NCBI GenBank assembly: GCA_037576195.1
Contig: CM075104.1
Coordinates: forward strand, 19,422,211 to 19,486,210
Direction of reading: 5' to 3'
Origin: Phytoseiulus persimilis
Lineage: Eukaryota; Arthropoda; Arachnida; Mesostigmata; Phytoseiidae
Length of the DNA stretch: 64,000 nucleotides
Below are positions 26,935 through 38,477 of this stretch, one piece after another. The translations under genes were made by a program, and so were the position numbers. The stretch's first letter is position 1. The number at the start of each line of letters is the position of its first letter. The notes beneath the pieces are model-generated. The model did no database searches, was not told the DNA's origin, and was given only the letters and a program-made list of their open reading frames with translations.

Positions 26935-28466
26935 TTTCCTTTTCACCCGCGCTCCCCCACCACGAGATAAACTCCGCCGGTGCAATGACGTTCCGGCTAC
27001 TGGTCCGGAAATTGATCAGGAAGTCGTTAATTTTTTGCGAACTTTCGTCGAGTGGGGATCCGATCGGGTCTCAGGGATGCCATGAAAAGAATGATGACGA
27101 GGATGCTCATGAAGATGACGATGGAGCAGTAGCGGCTCTTGCGCCTAGCTGTTGCTTCTTATCTTCATGATGTCTTCCCAAGATATTGGGGAGATGATAA
27201 CGGAACCTCAGCTCACAACAATACTACCCGGAATGATGCACGATGGAACGAGGAACGGCTGAAGGACCGAGTCTGCTCCGATGTCGAATGGGAATTCCCA
27301 AAGCTACATCCAGCGACCTCCGAAGCTCTTGTATGGGAAGGTCAAGCCTGATGCTCACTAGCTCTGCCTTCCGTTTCGATTCCCGCAAGAAACCGAGGCC
27401 GAATCGAAAGATCACGAGAGGTGCCGAAATCATATGAAACTCGCGGAAAACCGAGCTCTGCTTAGACGATGCAAGAAGAAAGGTCGAATATTGTTTTTTT
27501 TAGCATGGGAAATGAGTCTGAACCAGAACGTATTCACTTTCGAACATGAATACAGGTTCGACTCGGGTCTTTGGAACGAAACCGACTCGGAACATGAGTG
27601 CGAAGCTGACTCGGAACACAGGGGAGTGGCGGGAAAGGCGTAGGACGCCAAAAATCGCATCCACGATTTCCCACCAGCCTCAGCTGTGCCGCTCACAGCA
27701 GGCCGGGAAGTCGTGTAGGAATAGGACAACCTGGAAAGGACGTCTAGTCCAGGAAGTCCTTGCGAAGGTCGTCTGACCTCGCTCGAAGAAATCTCTGGTT
27801 ATGGTTGGAAGTTGACGCTCACGCTTCCTTGACATCGCGGTCCTTTTCACACGGATTCGTCTTGGGAATTGGCTACGCAGAGGCGACACAGTCGGAGTCG
27901 GAGATTTCCAATGGAGTCTCTCCGTTCATGGGAGCAACGTTCGAAGATCAGAACTTCTCGAGCAGGGAGCTGCTTTCGATCTGACAACGAAATGTGCAAG
28001 TTTTTCGGAAGCTCCGCTCTATCCGTCAACTGCAGTCGTTCGTTGATATCAGCCTCGGGCCGATTCCGAGAAGGCGAAACGCATCTTCTATTGTTACTCG
28101 TCATCGTATCGGGAGTTCTTGAAGATACTTGGGATTTGCGCACGGCGGGTCAGCTCGCTTGCGAAGCAGCTTCTCTTTTCGAGCGCAAAGGTTCTTGACT
28201 GAAGCCGGGGAGTACCCCTGCGAGAGCCGGTAGAGAAACACATCGGCGATGTTCTGAGTTCCTGAAGATATCATTTCGGTATCTATCCGCTCGACCTCGA
28301 GTCTCGTTGAGCTGACGGTTCGATTACATCCGTCTCCGTTCTCTTTCCGAGACAGTACGCTGTACGCTCCCTTACGCAGACGGTCAGCTGGGAAGGACAA
28401 CCAAGCTGGACATGACGCCAAAAACAGGCTAAAGAGCGATTATCAGAAATCGATGTGCTGTATGGC

Positions 28467-28472
28467 TTTATT
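28467..28472 (-). terminator. Candidate poly(A) signal of the CBM14 cuticular gene
   Basis: AATAAA read on the minus strand, about 610 bases beyond the stop codon at 29083. I saw no closer canonical AATAAA on that strand. If used, the 3' untranslated region is about 630 nt and includes the purine-rich (on +) stretch around 28.79-28.92 kb. Confidence 0.5.
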
Positions 28473-28483
28473 TGAGGTGACAG

Positions 28484-28489
28484 AATAAA
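28484..28489 (+). terminator. Plus-strand AATAAA facing the minus-strand signal
   Basis: A plus-strand AATAAA lies 11 bases from the minus-strand one, giving back-to-back poly(A) signals as between convergent genes. No plus-strand gene is firmly seen to its left, so this may be chance. Confidence 0.2.
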
Positions 28490-29082
28490 TATACACAATC
28501 GAGACGTTGTCCAATCATTCACTCGTGCTCTATTGATCTGAGAACGGTTTCTTTCGTACCGGTCTTCCCCTTCCCCCTCCTCCTCCTCAGTTGAGTTAGG
28601 AATCAATCCCGGCGGGCGGCCGTAATGGCCCTCTCCACCCACCGGAGCGAACTCGGGAGAAGCGCAGCTGATGCGGCCCGCGCTCTCGGTTAACAGCTAA
28701 CTCGAACAAAACGTAAGACCGATACCACCACGAAGACATATTGGCCGACCGCTGTTACAGTTATTGTTGATGTAATGCTCGCCAGTAGCAGAGACGGCGA
28801 GGGAAGCAACAGTTCGACAGAGAAAGAGAGAGAAGACAAGCAGAAAGTGAGTGAGGAGGAGAGAAAAATGAAAACAACGAGCGAGGAGAGACCGCGAACT
28901 TTCGGGGAGAGAACAGAGCAGAAACCTCCCACCGACTGACTAGTTGATTGATAACAAATAACGGACGTTTCGTTCGAAGGGAAAATCCAATGAGAGAAGC
29001 ATACGCTGGCAAGCTCGAATTAAGAACGACCTGAGTGGAAAGAATGCATAAGCTGGTTGCTGCACAATGAGATTCCTGTCGC

Positions 29083-30352
29083 TCAAACTGAGAGATACTC
29101 TTGGGGAATGATCCCCGGGATAGCGGAGGCACCTTTGAACGCCGGTTCAACGAACTCCTTATGAGAACGGGCTGTTCGTTTCAGGTAGGGAACCTCGTCA
29201 GGGAACAGGAGCGTTTTGCTTTTGCGTCCTCCCCTGACGACGACCGGCTCCTGGATGAAGTCAGTCGTTTCTGTTTGATGTTTCACAACTCGCCGTCCGA
29301 AATCGTGGCGCGATTCGTACTGATTGATGGACGCGGGTCGTCGTGCCCTGTCGAGAACAACTTCTTCGACGACTTCGACGGTTCGGCCCGCAGGACGACG
29401 TTCCTCGGTCGTCACGGGAACCACGGGAACGGCCGGGAGCGGATGGACCGGAGCAGCTGGCACGCTGGGGGCGGGCGTGGCGTGGTGATGCGTTTGCTCA
29501 TGGTGACTGTGGTGGTGTTCATTAGACTGATGATGATGGTTCTGCTGATGATGATTGTGGGCACGAGCACGGTTGCTGTCAGTGTGCTGGATGGCAAGGG
29601 AGCTCCTGTAAGCGTTTTGGCGGAAGCCGGGGAACTCTGAAGCTGGGATTAGAGGTCGAGGCTGATATGAAGCTGCGTTCTCTGAGCTGTACGAGCGGTG
29701 CTGTTCGCTCACGTAACGCGGGGGTACGAACTCCGAGGCCGTATCTACGCGAGAAAAAGTTTGGCCGTTCGATTTCTGGTGCCGGCTGTCGTATGACCGG
29801 TAAGCGCCCGGGCTGTCCCGCTGCTCGTAGCGATAGGTCCTCGATGCTACGTTGTAGTGTTGGTCAATCGGGAGGAATCCCAAGAAACCCATGTGGGGGG
29901 CATAGGTTGAGAAGGAGATCTGGGCGGGATGAACGGAAACGCGGGGAGCTTCGGGTCGGTGGGTGTGCACATGCGTATGGGTGTGGGACGGGGGGGTGAT
30001 GACGACTCTTTGAGGTCTGGGCACTTCGACTTCTAGCCTCTCATTCACGGACACCGGTCGAACGATTTGAGTCCGGGGCTCAACAAAGGACCTCTCCACG
30101 TGGACGTCGGCGTGGCCTCCATCGCGGGTGACTGTGTGCGTATCGTAGTGCACCCGGCCGGCAGTGTCTCGGGAGTGGTACGCAACGGCGGGTCGCGAAA
30201 CGTAAGAAGTTGTTTCGTAATCCCGGGAGCTGGTCGTCGGGACGTAGGAGACGGCCGGTGAGGTTGCCGGATGGGAAACGGTTCTCGCCGGTGAAGTTGC
30301 CGGGTAGGAAACGGTCCTCGCCGGTGAATGATACCGTTCGGACTGAATCGAG
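29083..30352 (-). CDS. Exon 5 of the CBM14 cuticular gene: Pro/Ser/His-rich C-terminal tail and stop codon
   Basis: Of several AG sites after the exon 4 donor, the one ending at 30353 is preceded by the polypyrimidine stretch GTTTCCCGTTTCAG and gives a 153-bp intron in the right phase. The 423-codon frame is by far the longest in the window. The tail starts with 11-residue tandem repeats (SPARTVSYPAT, SPARTVSHPAT). It later has an alternating HTHTHVHTH cluster (near residue 405) and a second His-rich run (near 540-570) interleaved with Gln, Asn and Ser, then Pro/Val-rich and charged segments, ending IPQEYLSV. No further domain is recognised. His clusters can bind metals or take part in cuticle sclerotisation, but this is inference. 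Confidence 0.9.
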
Positions 30353-33300
30353 CTGAAACGGGAAACTTCGGATGAATTCGCCGTTTGGTTGGTTTCAGCG
30401 AGCTGGCCCCGTTCTTCCCAACCTCCATGAGCTATGGACGTTGAGGGTAATGCATGAACAACTTCTCGATAAACGTTACTCCATCCGTAGGGCATCGGCA
30501 CTCACCGGAATTGGCCTGAAGTGAGAGATCGCCCTCTCTGAACGTCGGAATCCGAGATGAACTCGGTGTCTGGCCGATAGAGATTCGAATTGACGTAATA
30601 GAACTGGTTCGCAGAGCCACAGGGAACGGCAGCCCACTCGAAATTGCACGTCAGTGTCAGCTGGTCGAAAATTGTGCCTGTTTGCAGACAAAGGCATGGT
30701 CAGCCACTTCCGGTCAGAAACCGCGAGGTCATGAATTCCTACGATCCTGGTTCAAGCGTTCGGGATGGGAGGCCTGCTGGCCGGTTCGACGTGCTGCGTG
30801 TATGGCTCATTTAATCAAAGTCCTCTCTGACAGCTCCGCAAAGAGCGTGTCTAGCATTAATTGCTCCTAGACCACACACACACAGACAGACTGCAGCCAC
30901 TTGAACGCGCGTGCCCCGTCCCCCCCTCGTCCCCCAGAGGGTCCACCTTGCTCCCCCTGCACGTGGTGGTTAATACGAATGCTCCACAATCCAACTGCGC
31001 GCTTTGCATGCGCTTCATCTGAGGCTAACTGGACGCCCAGTGAGTTCGTGCACCGCTGCCTCACACTCTCTCATTTGGTGGGCGAGCCATTCAGCCAGGC
31101 GGGCTTGCAACTGGTCAGTTAGCCGGCCCGGTTTGTCTGTTTGATTATGAAACACTGACCGAGTGAATAGCTCATCTGGTTTCCCTTTGGTGGGAGCATT
31201 ACGTCTCGGGTATGACGCGTACGCTCGTTCCGTTGTGTAAGGGCTGGCGCAAATCCACTTCCTGAACTTCTTGATGAAGCCGAAGAAGTTCTTGGCGGCG
31301 GACAAAGGATGGTGGCAACGCGGTACAAGCGCTCTATTGCTCCTCGGGCAAACGGAAAGTGACTGCTGCTGCTGGCGCTCCATCCGCGCTGATGTCAACT
31401 TGGTCACATTTGATCCCGTTGCCTAAGATAAATGAAAGCCGAAACCCTTCGACGGAACAACTTTCAAGGGAGGAGGAAGCTGCAAGGGTCTCAGCCTCTA
31501 TCACAGGCCCGCGAAGCAGATAACAAAAAGCAGCCTGCATGTAGGCCTCTCAAATTTGCATACAATCTGTTCCCTGGGATGTCGTCTTATGTCAGCCCGT
31601 TTCAATATTCCAAAGATGGAGGCGACCGCTCACAGCAAACACTACTGGACGAACGCACTTGTCGCGGTAAAAATCCATGAATAACTTACCAGCCGGACAG
31701 TACTGAGAATATTTGACAGAATGAGGCTCTCCGTTGGGCATGGTATACTCGTGACATATGTGGAACACTCTGCAGCCGTGTTGAACGTCTGCGTAGTAAC
31801 CGGGTCTTCCACGAGGACACTGGAAATTGGTCCGAATCGTTTGGGTGAACGCGTCTTCAGGGTTTCGGATCATGGTTCGCTGGTAAACGACCGGCTGTTC
31901 CCGGTAGATGTGCGTTGTGGTCTCGGTGTGACCGACCCGCTTCTGGATCTGGAATGGAGTTCGAGCGAGTTAGTCTGCCGGACTCGGACGCGGCTTGCCG
32001 ATCTAGAACGCTTCCCGCGCGGATGAACGGCGTAGACTCAGATTAGAACACAACGGAAGCGGGAGATGGAAACTGAGGCGAGTCCGTCAGCGGCGACTTC
32101 AGAGGAAATTGTTTTGAATTTCAAGGGGAAAGAATCAATTTGAGCTCTCCGGGCTGATGAAGGTCTCATCTGAATGTTTTCCGACAATGAGGCCGGGCGC
32201 CGCTTCTGCAATTTTTCACTCCGAGTGACACTTCATTAGATCCGCCGGCCGGCCGGCAAACATGGAATCGGATCGAGGCGCTGAGATGTGGAAACACACT
32301 TCACGACGTGAGTTGTGTCTCGCTTTCAGGACCGGCCCATGCGAGGCGGGCGTCTCTCTCTCTCTCTTGAGCCAAGTCTACGTCTGTTAGCGACCGGCTA
32401 CTCCGCGACGCACCCGCCGTCGCAGCTGGGAGGCGGCGTTCCCCAAGGACAATAACTCACGCTCTTGTCATCCCCGGTAGCTGTTCGGATCCCTGACGAG
32501 CTTTGCGTGCTGTTCTGAGGTTTCACGGCCACAGCGTGGAGAACTCCATGGGAAGCTGAAAAGTCGACACCGGTGCTCAGTGCTCCATTTGCGAGAACTG
32601 CTCGAGAGGATTCTCCGAGTTTCTGGATAACAAATTTTTTTCCTCTCCCAACGTGCGGCATGGGAAACATCGCCGCGACATTCTGCGGACTCAGCAACTC
32701 ATTGATCCGATTTTGCTGGACCCGCTCCGCGAAATGAAACCTCCCCCTCGAAGTGAGCCGGAGAACACGAGAAACCACGACAGAGGATGCTTCCCAACTC
32801 GCACAGTGAGAACAAGCGTCTCGCGGAGCCCGGTCTCCACACAAAAAAACTGAGTCGTCCTAGTTTGTTGGCTCGTAGGTTGGAAAGCTCCTGCGAACAT
32901 ATCTCACGGGGAGCAAACTTTTATAGGTCGAAAAATGCATGCTACGCGTACGAGGCATGATGTGATGAGCGCGAGATAACGCGGAAGAATGTTTTTGCTC
33001 GGATAAGCTCGGCCTGCCTCGGAGGCCGAAGAAGCATTAACCGCCTGATGTGCTGGTAGACGAAAAGGCTCAGTGGACCAGCGGCCAGTTTTCCCAGCAG
33101 TCAGCCGGGCCGGGGAAACCGAGAGCAGGGAGAGGCTGCGGGAGGTGGGAGGCAACAGGCCAAGGAAGTCGTGTAGGGGATGATAAGCGTCTGCCGGGCC
33201 CTCGCCCCGAACATTCCCAGTGATGAATTGACCTGCGACATAATTGATGACCCCCGCGCCCTTGTGGTCGCTTTTGGGTGAATTATGGAGCAAACTGAGG

Positions 33301-33812
33301 AGCAAACCTAGAAGAACGGGCGGAGAAACGAACCAACCCGCAGACGGACTCTCCGACTAGAAGGCAGAATGTTCGACACTCAAACGGAGTCGCCATTGTG
33401 TTGGGCGGCGGGAGAGGAATACGCCTGGGAAGGCGACACGCTTTCAGAAGAGAACGTTTCTGCTATCGCACTGGATATATTAGATGCATGTGACATAAAA
33501 AGAACAGTCAACGACCGAGCGGGAACTTGATGATGTGAATCCAGTTTGGCATTTTTGTCGCACCTCTCTGTCCGACTGTTCGGCGACGTCACCACCACTA
33601 TCACGATCATCAACGCCAGACCCATCATCTCATCCATCATGTGCAACTTCTGGACAAACCGGCGGGCTCGGACGGCTGTCCAGAAGCACGGGAGTGAATC
33701 GAGAGTCGTACTCCCACTAACCACAAATGTCAAGCTGATGGCAAGCTCGCGAAATTCGCTCCTGACACTCACCGAACATCGCCACGGAGAGAACGAAGTC
33801 GAAGAGACGCAT
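29083..33812 (-). CDS. Secreted chitin-binding (CBM14/peritrophin-A) cuticular protein, CPAP1-like, five coding exons
   Basis: Proposed join on the minus strand: 33812-33773, 32834-32461, 31948-31690, 30677-30506, 30352-29083 (2115 nt, 704 residues plus stop). Reading frame is kept across all four introns, each with GT donor and AG acceptor. The order is signal peptide (residues 1-14, starting MRLFDFVLSV), a Ser/Asn-rich spacer, one CBM14 domain (about 182-244), then a low-complexity tail. The six domain cysteines have spacings 14, 5, 18, 12 and 8, within the peritrophin-A consensus, and the aromatic FHIC and G-x-x-FD motifs are present. A single CBM14 with long disordered flanks is the CPAP1 (one-domain cuticular proteins analogous to peritrophin) layout. 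Known family members are secreted and bind chitin in cuticle or apical matrix; that role is inferred here. The tail has Ser-Pro-Ala-Arg repeats and two His clusters. The exon 2 start is the least certain border. Confidence 0.85.
30240..30340 (-). repeat. In-frame coding repeat in exon 5 of the CBM14 gene
   Basis: Two 33-bp copies encode SPARTVSYPAT and SPARTVSHPAT, followed by a decayed third (SPAVSYVPTT). This is typical of slippage growth in cuticular low-complexity tails. Confidence 0.7.
30506..30677 (-). CDS. Exon 4 of the CBM14 cuticular gene: end of the chitin-binding domain
   Basis: The acceptor is CTGCAAACAG ending at 30678; the donor is GTGAGT from 30505. The 172-nt exon completes the split Gly codon, then encodes TIFDQLTLTC and NFEWAAVPC, supplying Cys5 and Cys6. 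It continues as a Tyr/Asn/Asp-rich linker ending SLTSGQF plus two bases of an Arg codon. Reading through the donor meets a stop at once, so splicing is required. Confidence 0.9.
31690..31948 (-). CDS. Exon 3 of the CBM14 cuticular gene: first four cysteines of the chitin-binding domain
   Basis: The acceptor at 31951-31949 (TCCATTCCAG) has a textbook branch-point-like ACTAAC about 25 bases upstream. The donor is GTAAGT at 31689-31684. The exon is 259 nt, phase 0 in and phase 1 out. It encodes a polar stretch, then FQCPRGRPGYYADVQHGC, RVFHIC and a later YC, the first two thirds of a peritrophin-A domain. The intron inside the domain falls between Cys4 and the Gly-x-x-Phe-Asp motif. Flanking introns are 512 bp (31949-32460) and 1012 bp (30678-31689). 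Confidence 0.9.
32353..32366. repeat. (TC)7 microsatellite within intron 2 of the CBM14 gene
   Basis: Seven perfect TC units inside the 512-bp intron between exons 2 and 3. Confidence 0.85.
32461..32834 (-). CDS. Exon 2 of the CBM14 cuticular gene: N-terminal spacer
   Basis: The 3' end is firm: AAGAGC at 32461 then GTGAGT (32460-32455), phase 0, matching the phase 0 start of the next exon. The frame is open back past 32850. The 5' border is ambiguous. I prefer 32834, after a run of seven T and GTGTGGAG. AG sites giving exon starts at 32849 and 32789 would keep the same phase. The encoded stretch is polar and Asn/Ser rich (for example QQNRINELLSPQN) with no recognisable domain, which fits a spacer between signal peptide and CBM14. 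A cDNA would settle the start. Confidence 0.6.
33773..33812 (-). CDS. Exon 1 of the CBM14 cuticular gene: start codon and signal peptide
   Basis: ATG at 33812-33810 follows a purine-rich GCCGAA context. Thirteen codons encode Met-Arg-Leu-Phe-Asp then a hydrophobic run (FVLSVAMF), a short signal-peptide core. The exon ends at 33773 in phase 1 before a consensus GTGAGT donor (33772-33767). An AG acceptor at 33836-33834 (TTATTGCAG) lies 21 bases upstream of the ATG, so the 5' untranslated region may itself be spliced. Assignment to the downstream gene rests on strand, phase match and the need of a CBM14 protein for a signal peptide; no sequence bridges the roughly 940-bp intron, so this could be the first exon of another small gene. 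Confidence 0.55.
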
Positions 33813-36800
33813 TTCGGCCGCGGCAAACACCACCTGCAATAACCGCGAATGGCTTACTCCTCTCGCTGAACTCCCATAATAGCTCCATTGCAGCTCGTTT
33901 CGTTTTCGGGTTTCCCGACTCACGGGAACGCTCGTTTCGAACTCGTGGCACACGATGTTCAGACACTCGGCCGGCGGAGTAGCGAGGCAAAAGTGTCTCG
34001 CCTGCAACCGACTGCTCGCCGCTCAACTCACTAGAATCCGTTACTTCGGATGGTATGTACGATCTCCGGCCAGAATTAACTCTTCTACAAACTCCGGACG
34101 AACAAACGGCGTAGCGGGTATGGCGTCACTCACAACTCATCGGTCGTAACAACCTAAACAGTAGCATTGGCTGCTAGCGAAGAAGAATATTAGCTATCCG
34201 ATGGGCTGTTATTTGGTTTCCGGTCGTCGGCTTCTGTCAGTCGAGACTTTTCTCAGCGAGAATCTCCGACGGCATCGGCGTCGTTGAACATAACGTTGGA
34301 TAAATATTGGCACCCGAGTATCGAGTAGTCTCTCCCGACAGTCGGCAGACCGCTCAGATTCTGTTTATCTTGTCTGCAAGTCCCCGGAGGAACCGAACTC
34401 AGAAACTGGGAGCGCCGGGAAGATGTCATGGAGCTCAATGTTCGAATGGCGAGAACGTCCAAATGGGGTCAACAAACACAAGAGCGCGTTGCGATGGACT
34501 CTTTGTGCGTTCACGCGTATCTATCCACGGTCAACTGCTTATTTGATTTTCTTGCGCCGTCGGCCACGGGTCCCAAGTCCGTCGGAAGCGAATGGGTGTC
34601 GAACCGAACGGAGTGCACGGAATTGGAGAGGTTTCCGAGATTGAGAACAATAACGAGCGACGTTTCGCTACGCCACGTGTAGGACTAATGGGCAGTCGCT
34701 CCTGTTGAAATCGGAGGCCAGACCGAATGACTTAGCTCCCGCGACGGGTCTCGACAATTTGTTACCCTTTGTGGAATTTTTAGAGGTGGGATCGGCGTAA
34801 AGAATTCATGCCCCAAGGATTTACTCACTGTTCGGGAGCTCCCTCGAGACGAACAATGATAAAAACTTCGGACGTCAGTTCGAAGCAGAAGCGCTTGTGG
34901 CACTTGAATCGTTGTCAAGACTTTCGAGCTATCGCGGGGGTATTCGCTGGAGTATTCCGCGGGCCGGCACAGTATAGTTTGCCAAACATTGGGGATCGCA
35001 GCCAGTCCCCTCGATCTCCAGAGTTCAAACGGAAAGTATCGGCAACTGCCCGAAAATAGTCTCAACTTCCGCTGGCACTGATCGCGATATTCCCTTGTGG
35101 TGAGTTCGTCCGCTCGACGTGGGTGACGAGCAGTAGGAACTCCTTAAGCTAACAAACGAATCTGTCGGTGGGAAATGGTTTCGAGGGCTGTTTCTCGAGC
35201 GATTGACAACCAGGGTTCTCTCAGTGACTCACCTCAGGTTCCGTCGGAGTCTATCCTAACGTCTTGTAGTTGAATCCACGGAGTACAAAAACTCTGTGAC
35301 GAACTTTCAGGAAGGCGACCAGCAACGGTTTTAAACGACGAAAGACAACGATACGTTTCATATACTTTTCAACATACAAAACTCGACGAGCACGGTCAAC
35401 AGGAGACGCGACGGAAGACAAACATGTCTGGAACGAAAGTCGAACTTTAAAAGATTTTCTTCAGATTTTCGTGTTCCAGGGAAGTCCCAGAACGGAATCC
35501 ATAATTATCCGTCGGGCGCAGCGTTTGCGGGGTCCAGAGAGAAGAAAAACTCCAGAACAGGGCCCAAGCACCAAGTCCTGTTGCCGGCGGTAGAGGTGGT
35601 GGTTACAGGTTCACAAAGGTGGATGTAACCGAAAATTAGTGCTACTTGTTAAACATCCGTGGAACACGGGCTCTCTGGGGATCTGGTCGTTCGTACAGAT
35701 CTTTGCATATGCAAAACCGAATGCTGATGAGATTGTACTCCTCCTCTGTCGCTCAAACAGAATATTCACACTCGGGACACGCGAAATGGCGCCTCGAATT
35801 CCAGCGCGGGGAGGCAACACTCGCATTCGGAACTGTTTTGCGGAACAGCCGACGTCCCACAGAAGCACGATGTCGTCTACTATACCGGGGTCTTTAGGAG
35901 AGATCATGATAAAAGAATCCCGACCCTGGGCCGCTTGTCTCCGATTGAGCTTTCACTACCGCTGAAGGAATGACGTTTAGAGCTCAGAGAACAGTTAATC
36001 CACTCACAGGACACACAGACAAATCCGGCTTGCTGCCCGGACGATCCTCGGCGTCTGGCGATCGTCGAAGAAGCGCTTGTATTAAACGAAGAAGCATCCC
36101 ACATCAAGCGGCGGCGGAGGGAATCGCGACCACGGGCTGGCTGAAACGGCCACCACGATGCCCACAACAAACCCCGCTTACCACTCAAACGACCGACCGA
36201 CGAATGGAATGAAATGCCAATTCGTTGGAGCGATGAACGTAAAGACTCATAAGCCAGAAGCCAGATGGGTTGATCGTGTTCACGGCGACCTCATGACGAG
36301 ATACTGATTCACGCCTTGACAGCCGTTATGGCAGAAAAGTGTCTGCGTGCTCCCACAAGTGAGCCCCATTCGTGTGAGCTCCAAGCGTTCGTTTGAGTCC
36401 AGACCGAGGCCCGACCCGACGTAGGAGCTCGTGATTCTCATTGCGTAAAATGATGAGCTCGAGGGAGTTTCGCGGTTTCAGGCTAGTTCGGGTTCGGGAA
36501 CCAACTCTGCGAGGGAAGAGGGAGGGGAGGGAGCTGTTTCTCCCCTGTCGAGAGCAGGCGGGAGTCATCGTAAGGCGCTGTCCTAAACAGCGGAAACGCT
36601 CTCGATACAAATGACTCGGCGAATCCCAGACATGTGTCAATTCAAAAATGGCGTAGTGGCTATCCGGGACCCAGTTCCCGCTCCCGTGTCGGAGAGACAG
36701 ATGATGGAGACGTATCCGCACTGCGTCTTCTGTGGAGCGTGGGAACGATGGAATTCTCCTCATGATTTCTCAAAATACATCAATATCAATTTCCACTCGA

Positions 36801-38456
36801 CGGATGGGGAAAAACTGTTGAGTCTCACCCGTCGTTCGTCATTGATTTGCTCAATAAATCTCAATTAGAGTGTGCTGGCCGTTCGCTATCGCTCACGGAA
36901 GCGTTACTGCGCTATTTTCCCCATGCCCGAAGGAGATTGTCATTGGTAATAATGGTGAGGAACTGTGCAGTGCAGCTCGAACCGTTCGCAGGATAGACCA
37001 GGTCACGCGATTCTTTTCATTTCGAACATTCTCTCCAATCTATTCATCCAAGCCTTCCCCGTCTTGTAGGAATTCGGGCCCGATGCTGGACTGGCCATGA
37101 ATATCTTCGGAATTCCGAGAAGCGCAGCTCAAACACAGCATTGGAAGTTGATCTGTATGGTTCGATGCAGTGTCGAGAAAAAACGCGCGTCCCTCAGAGA
37201 GCCAGCTCTATCTGGCCCAGCTTGTAACTTTGTTCCGGGAAGTCCCCAATCGGAAGCGAAAGTTCGACACTTTGAGAAGACAAGATGCGTTTTTCCACTC
37301 AAAGCAAATGACTCTCAGAACCTTGAGGGAAACAAGAGAGTCGTTCCCCGTAGTTCTTCCTCTCACTCTTGGGACCACAGACGAAGCTATTGCGATGAAA
37401 AAGGTTCCCATCAACACACACAAGTTGCCACTCCGAAGGGCGGGTGAAACATCTCCCGAAGTCTGTTTCTGGTCAAGGTTATTTGGGGGAACGCTCCCGA
37501 AAGTGCTGCAGCCTGAAGGAAACAGAATCACACAGTTTTCAATCCTGCGAGGGTCCCAAGCCGCGGTAATTATTCATGTTCTGACTAGTAAGACTTAGCG
37601 GACACCACAGCAAATTGCTTCGACTAGATCCCTCCTCCCGCTTTGTCCTCATATAAACAAAAGTCTCGGGGAATCTCGACAGACCAAGTAATCCCAGAAC
37701 TCCAATGTCCTGCCCTCTTATACACTTTTTTTCTTCATCTCGGAAGGAACTGGATCGAGAACAACGGCCTCCAGTTCCTTGAAGCTGCGAGAGCACCAAA
37801 CACAGGATGAATTGAAACAACGGCGACTCAATCATCTCGGGATTACCTCAGGCTTCCCGACAAGTATCGGTGGATTCTCCGAATCGTCGTCACCGTCGAC
37901 TCTGGTTGGGATTCGATCGAGAACCCCGGCCCGTCCATGCGTTCGCGTACATCGCCTTGAACGCTTCTTCAATTCTAGGGCTACAAGTGAGATGGTCGAT
38001 CGCTTTGTCGACCGTAGAATCGCTCTGGAGGGATGAAACTTCTGTCGGCCCTAGCCCATCGGCACTACCACCCGGACGCGAGCGAACTTTTCGATCTGTT
38101 GAGTCGCTATTGACTCTTCCAACTACACGACGGAATTGGGGAAATGAGTCTTGTTCCACGTCCGAGCTCGCTTCACTCCGAGGGCGGTTGTGAACCCCGC
38201 TGGAAGATTAATTCTGCATCGCCAAAGTGTGCCAAGAACTTCCTGCAGGCCGTACGAAGCCGGGCGAAAATCATCACGGACTGCGAATTCTGTCCCTGCT
38301 GGACGGGCTCGGGGCCGGGGTTTCGTCGTCCCCGAGCTCACGAGGGTGCCGTATGGCCTTGGTCATCGTTAATCATTACGCCCATCGCGCTGCCGATCAA
38401 TTCCTCATTGGCGCTAGCGCTTCACTGGAATATCCTCGGAATCGCGTCATAATTGC

Positions 38457-38477
38457 TTCCCATATTCAATATGGGAA
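38457..38477. repeat. Perfect 21-base palindrome (10-bp arms, 1-base loop)
   Basis: The left arm TTCCCATATT and its exact reverse complement AATATGGGAA are separated by one C. The short loop argues against a stable RNA hairpin; it could be a dimeric factor site or chance. Confidence 0.6.

Larger units (their letters stand above)
19884..28460. other. No firmly supported gene; decayed sequence
   Basis: 20.66-21.39 kb (+) keeps one frame with few interruptions, discussed in the findings. 24.9-25.5 kb is GC-rich and open in several frames; a GTAAGT at 25105 follows an in-frame ATG by four bases and may mark a first exon, without further support. The rest shows nothing beyond simple repeats. Confidence 0.4.

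Noticed and set aside
29101-29640. 179-codon plus-strand frame opposite exon 5 of the CBM14 gene
   Set aside because: It is the antisense shadow of the His/Pro-rich coding tail; CAC/CAT codons read backwards give a false hydrophobic Val/Met run.
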